From an uncultured Campylobacter sp. (GTDB lineage: Bacteria > Campylobacterota > Campylobacteria > Campylobacterales > Campylobacteraceae), in NCBI RefSeq assembly GCF_937997595.1, contig NZ_CALKTS010000299.1, positions 1-6,320 of the forward strand: a DNA stretch of 6,320 bases. The letters are read 5' to 3'. A model generated the notes under the pieces. That model saw only the letters and a program-made list of their open reading frames with translations, made no database searches and was not told the origin of the DNA. The position numbers and the translations under genes are program-made. This document shows positions 6,020-6,320 of this stretch, piece after piece (the stretch's first letter is position 1; each line of letters begins with the position of its first letter).

Positions 6020-6320
6020 TAATAGGCGTCATCTCGGACTCTCATCGCGAAACAAAGGTCGCTGCCAGCGCCATAGAGTGGCTGCTCGCGCGCGGAGCGG
6101 ATCTGCTCGTGCACGCAGAGGGCATCGTCGAGAGCGAGACGCTGCGGCTTTTGCGACAAAGCGGCAAGCCTTACTTTGCGGCACTATATTATAATAAGAC
6201 GCCGATAGCATTTAAAACAGCGCCTTATAATAACAACCAAGCGTTTACTGAGTTTAAAAATGGGTTCAACCTACGGAGTGAGCCCTTCTGCACGGAGTTT
6301 GCCGGGCTGCGACTAAAAAT
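6016..6320 (+). CDS. YfcE/MJ0936-type metallophosphoesterase homologue with altered metal-site motifs (3' end cut by window edge)
   Basis: The 101 visible codons match the start of small calcineurin-like phosphoesterases (about 160-180 residues). Family members are two-metal phosphodiesterases whose physiological substrate is often unknown. The first strand IIGVISDSHRE keeps the ligands Asp8 and His10. The helix AASAIEWLLARGADLLVHA and the following IVESETLRLLRQSGKPYFAA also fit. The family HAGDIV has become HAEGIV (33-38), which removes the bridging metal ligand Asp36. No intact GNxD motif is visible: YYNK (58-61) and YNNN (71-74) are the only candidates, in an apparent duplicated stretch. 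FNLRSEPF (84-91) resumes the family pattern. Translation starts at TTG, overlapping the topA TGA by TTGA, with AGAAGAG upstream, so it is probably coupled to topA. It could be a pseudoenzyme, a decaying gene or a divergent enzyme; the C-terminal histidine motifs lie outside the window. Confidence 0.7.
   Translation, partial: MIIGVISDSHRETKVAASAIEWLLARGADLLVHAEGIVESETLRLLRQSGKPYFAALYYNKTPIAFKTAPYNNNQAFTEFKNGFNLRSEPFCTEFAGLRLK
6181..6246 (+). repeat. Imperfect tandem duplication inside the phosphoesterase gene
   Basis: Two adjacent in-frame segments resemble each other: 6181-6213 (Ala56-Phe66, ALYYNKTPIAF) and 6220-6246 (Ala69-Phe77, APYNNNQAF). Both begin with an Ala codon, share the core TATAATAA followed by an AC-rich stretch, and end in GC(A/G)TTT. 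They differ by two 3-base gaps. The stretch is noticeably AT-richer than the preceding part of the gene. Similarity is judged by eye and could be partly chance. Confidence 0.4.

Noticed and set aside
5899..6211. Minus-strand open frames opposite the end of topA and the start of the phosphoesterase
   Set aside because: They run against intact zinc ribbon and DSH-motif coding on the plus strand, and their Arg/Leu-rich sequence is typical of antisense GC-rich frames.
1..6320. CRISPR array, insertion sequence, tRNA or rRNA gene, prophage or defence module
   Set aside because: I saw no regularly spaced repeats, transposase motifs, terminal inverted repeats with target duplications, tRNA-like cloverleaf or defence-gene signatures in the window.

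Overview
The window looks like ordinary chromosome from a Campylobacterota species, most likely a moderately GC-rich Campylobacter of the oral type (C. gracilis, C. showae, C. rectus or C. curvus are candidates). The evidence is threefold. The coding sequences are fairly GC-rich, while the spacers are AT-rich and full of AAATTT-like runs. The proteins resemble epsilonproteobacterial versions. accC-accB lies on the opposite strand from dcd, close to an arrangement I recall from C. jejuni and H. pylori. The genus-level call is inference.

Left part (1-1675, minus strand): accB and accC, encoding the biotin carboxyl carrier protein and biotin carboxylase of acetyl-CoA carboxylase, overlap by ATGA and form an operon. 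accC runs off the left edge and lacks about 40 C-terminal residues. A 372-base non-coding spacer follows (1676-2047). It holds a probable accB promoter, a few weak hairpins and short repeats, and no convincing gene. Next is a minus-strand type II L-asparaginase with a clear Sec signal peptide (2048-3097), which is expected to feed periplasmic asparagine into aspartate metabolism.

Right part (3098-6320, plus strand): a short AT-rich divergent promoter region separates the asparaginase gene from dcd (dCTP deaminase). topA (DNA topoisomerase I with four C-terminal Cys4 zinc ribbons) follows dcd after 3 bases. After topA comes the start of a YfcE/MJ0936-type metallophosphoesterase. Its TTG start overlaps the topA stop codon, and it runs off the right edge. 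dcd, topA and this gene probably form one transcription unit combining dUTP/dTTP precursor supply, DNA supercoiling control and a phosphoesterase-like protein.

Most of the window is well-known housekeeping, and I found no new defence, mobile or RNA system. The one unexpected signal is in the last gene. Its metallophosphoesterase fold signature is recognisable, but the GD motif and the GNxD motif are both altered. The segment around the second motif looks like an imperfect tandem duplication with an AT-rich composition. That gene may encode a pseudoenzyme or be decaying.
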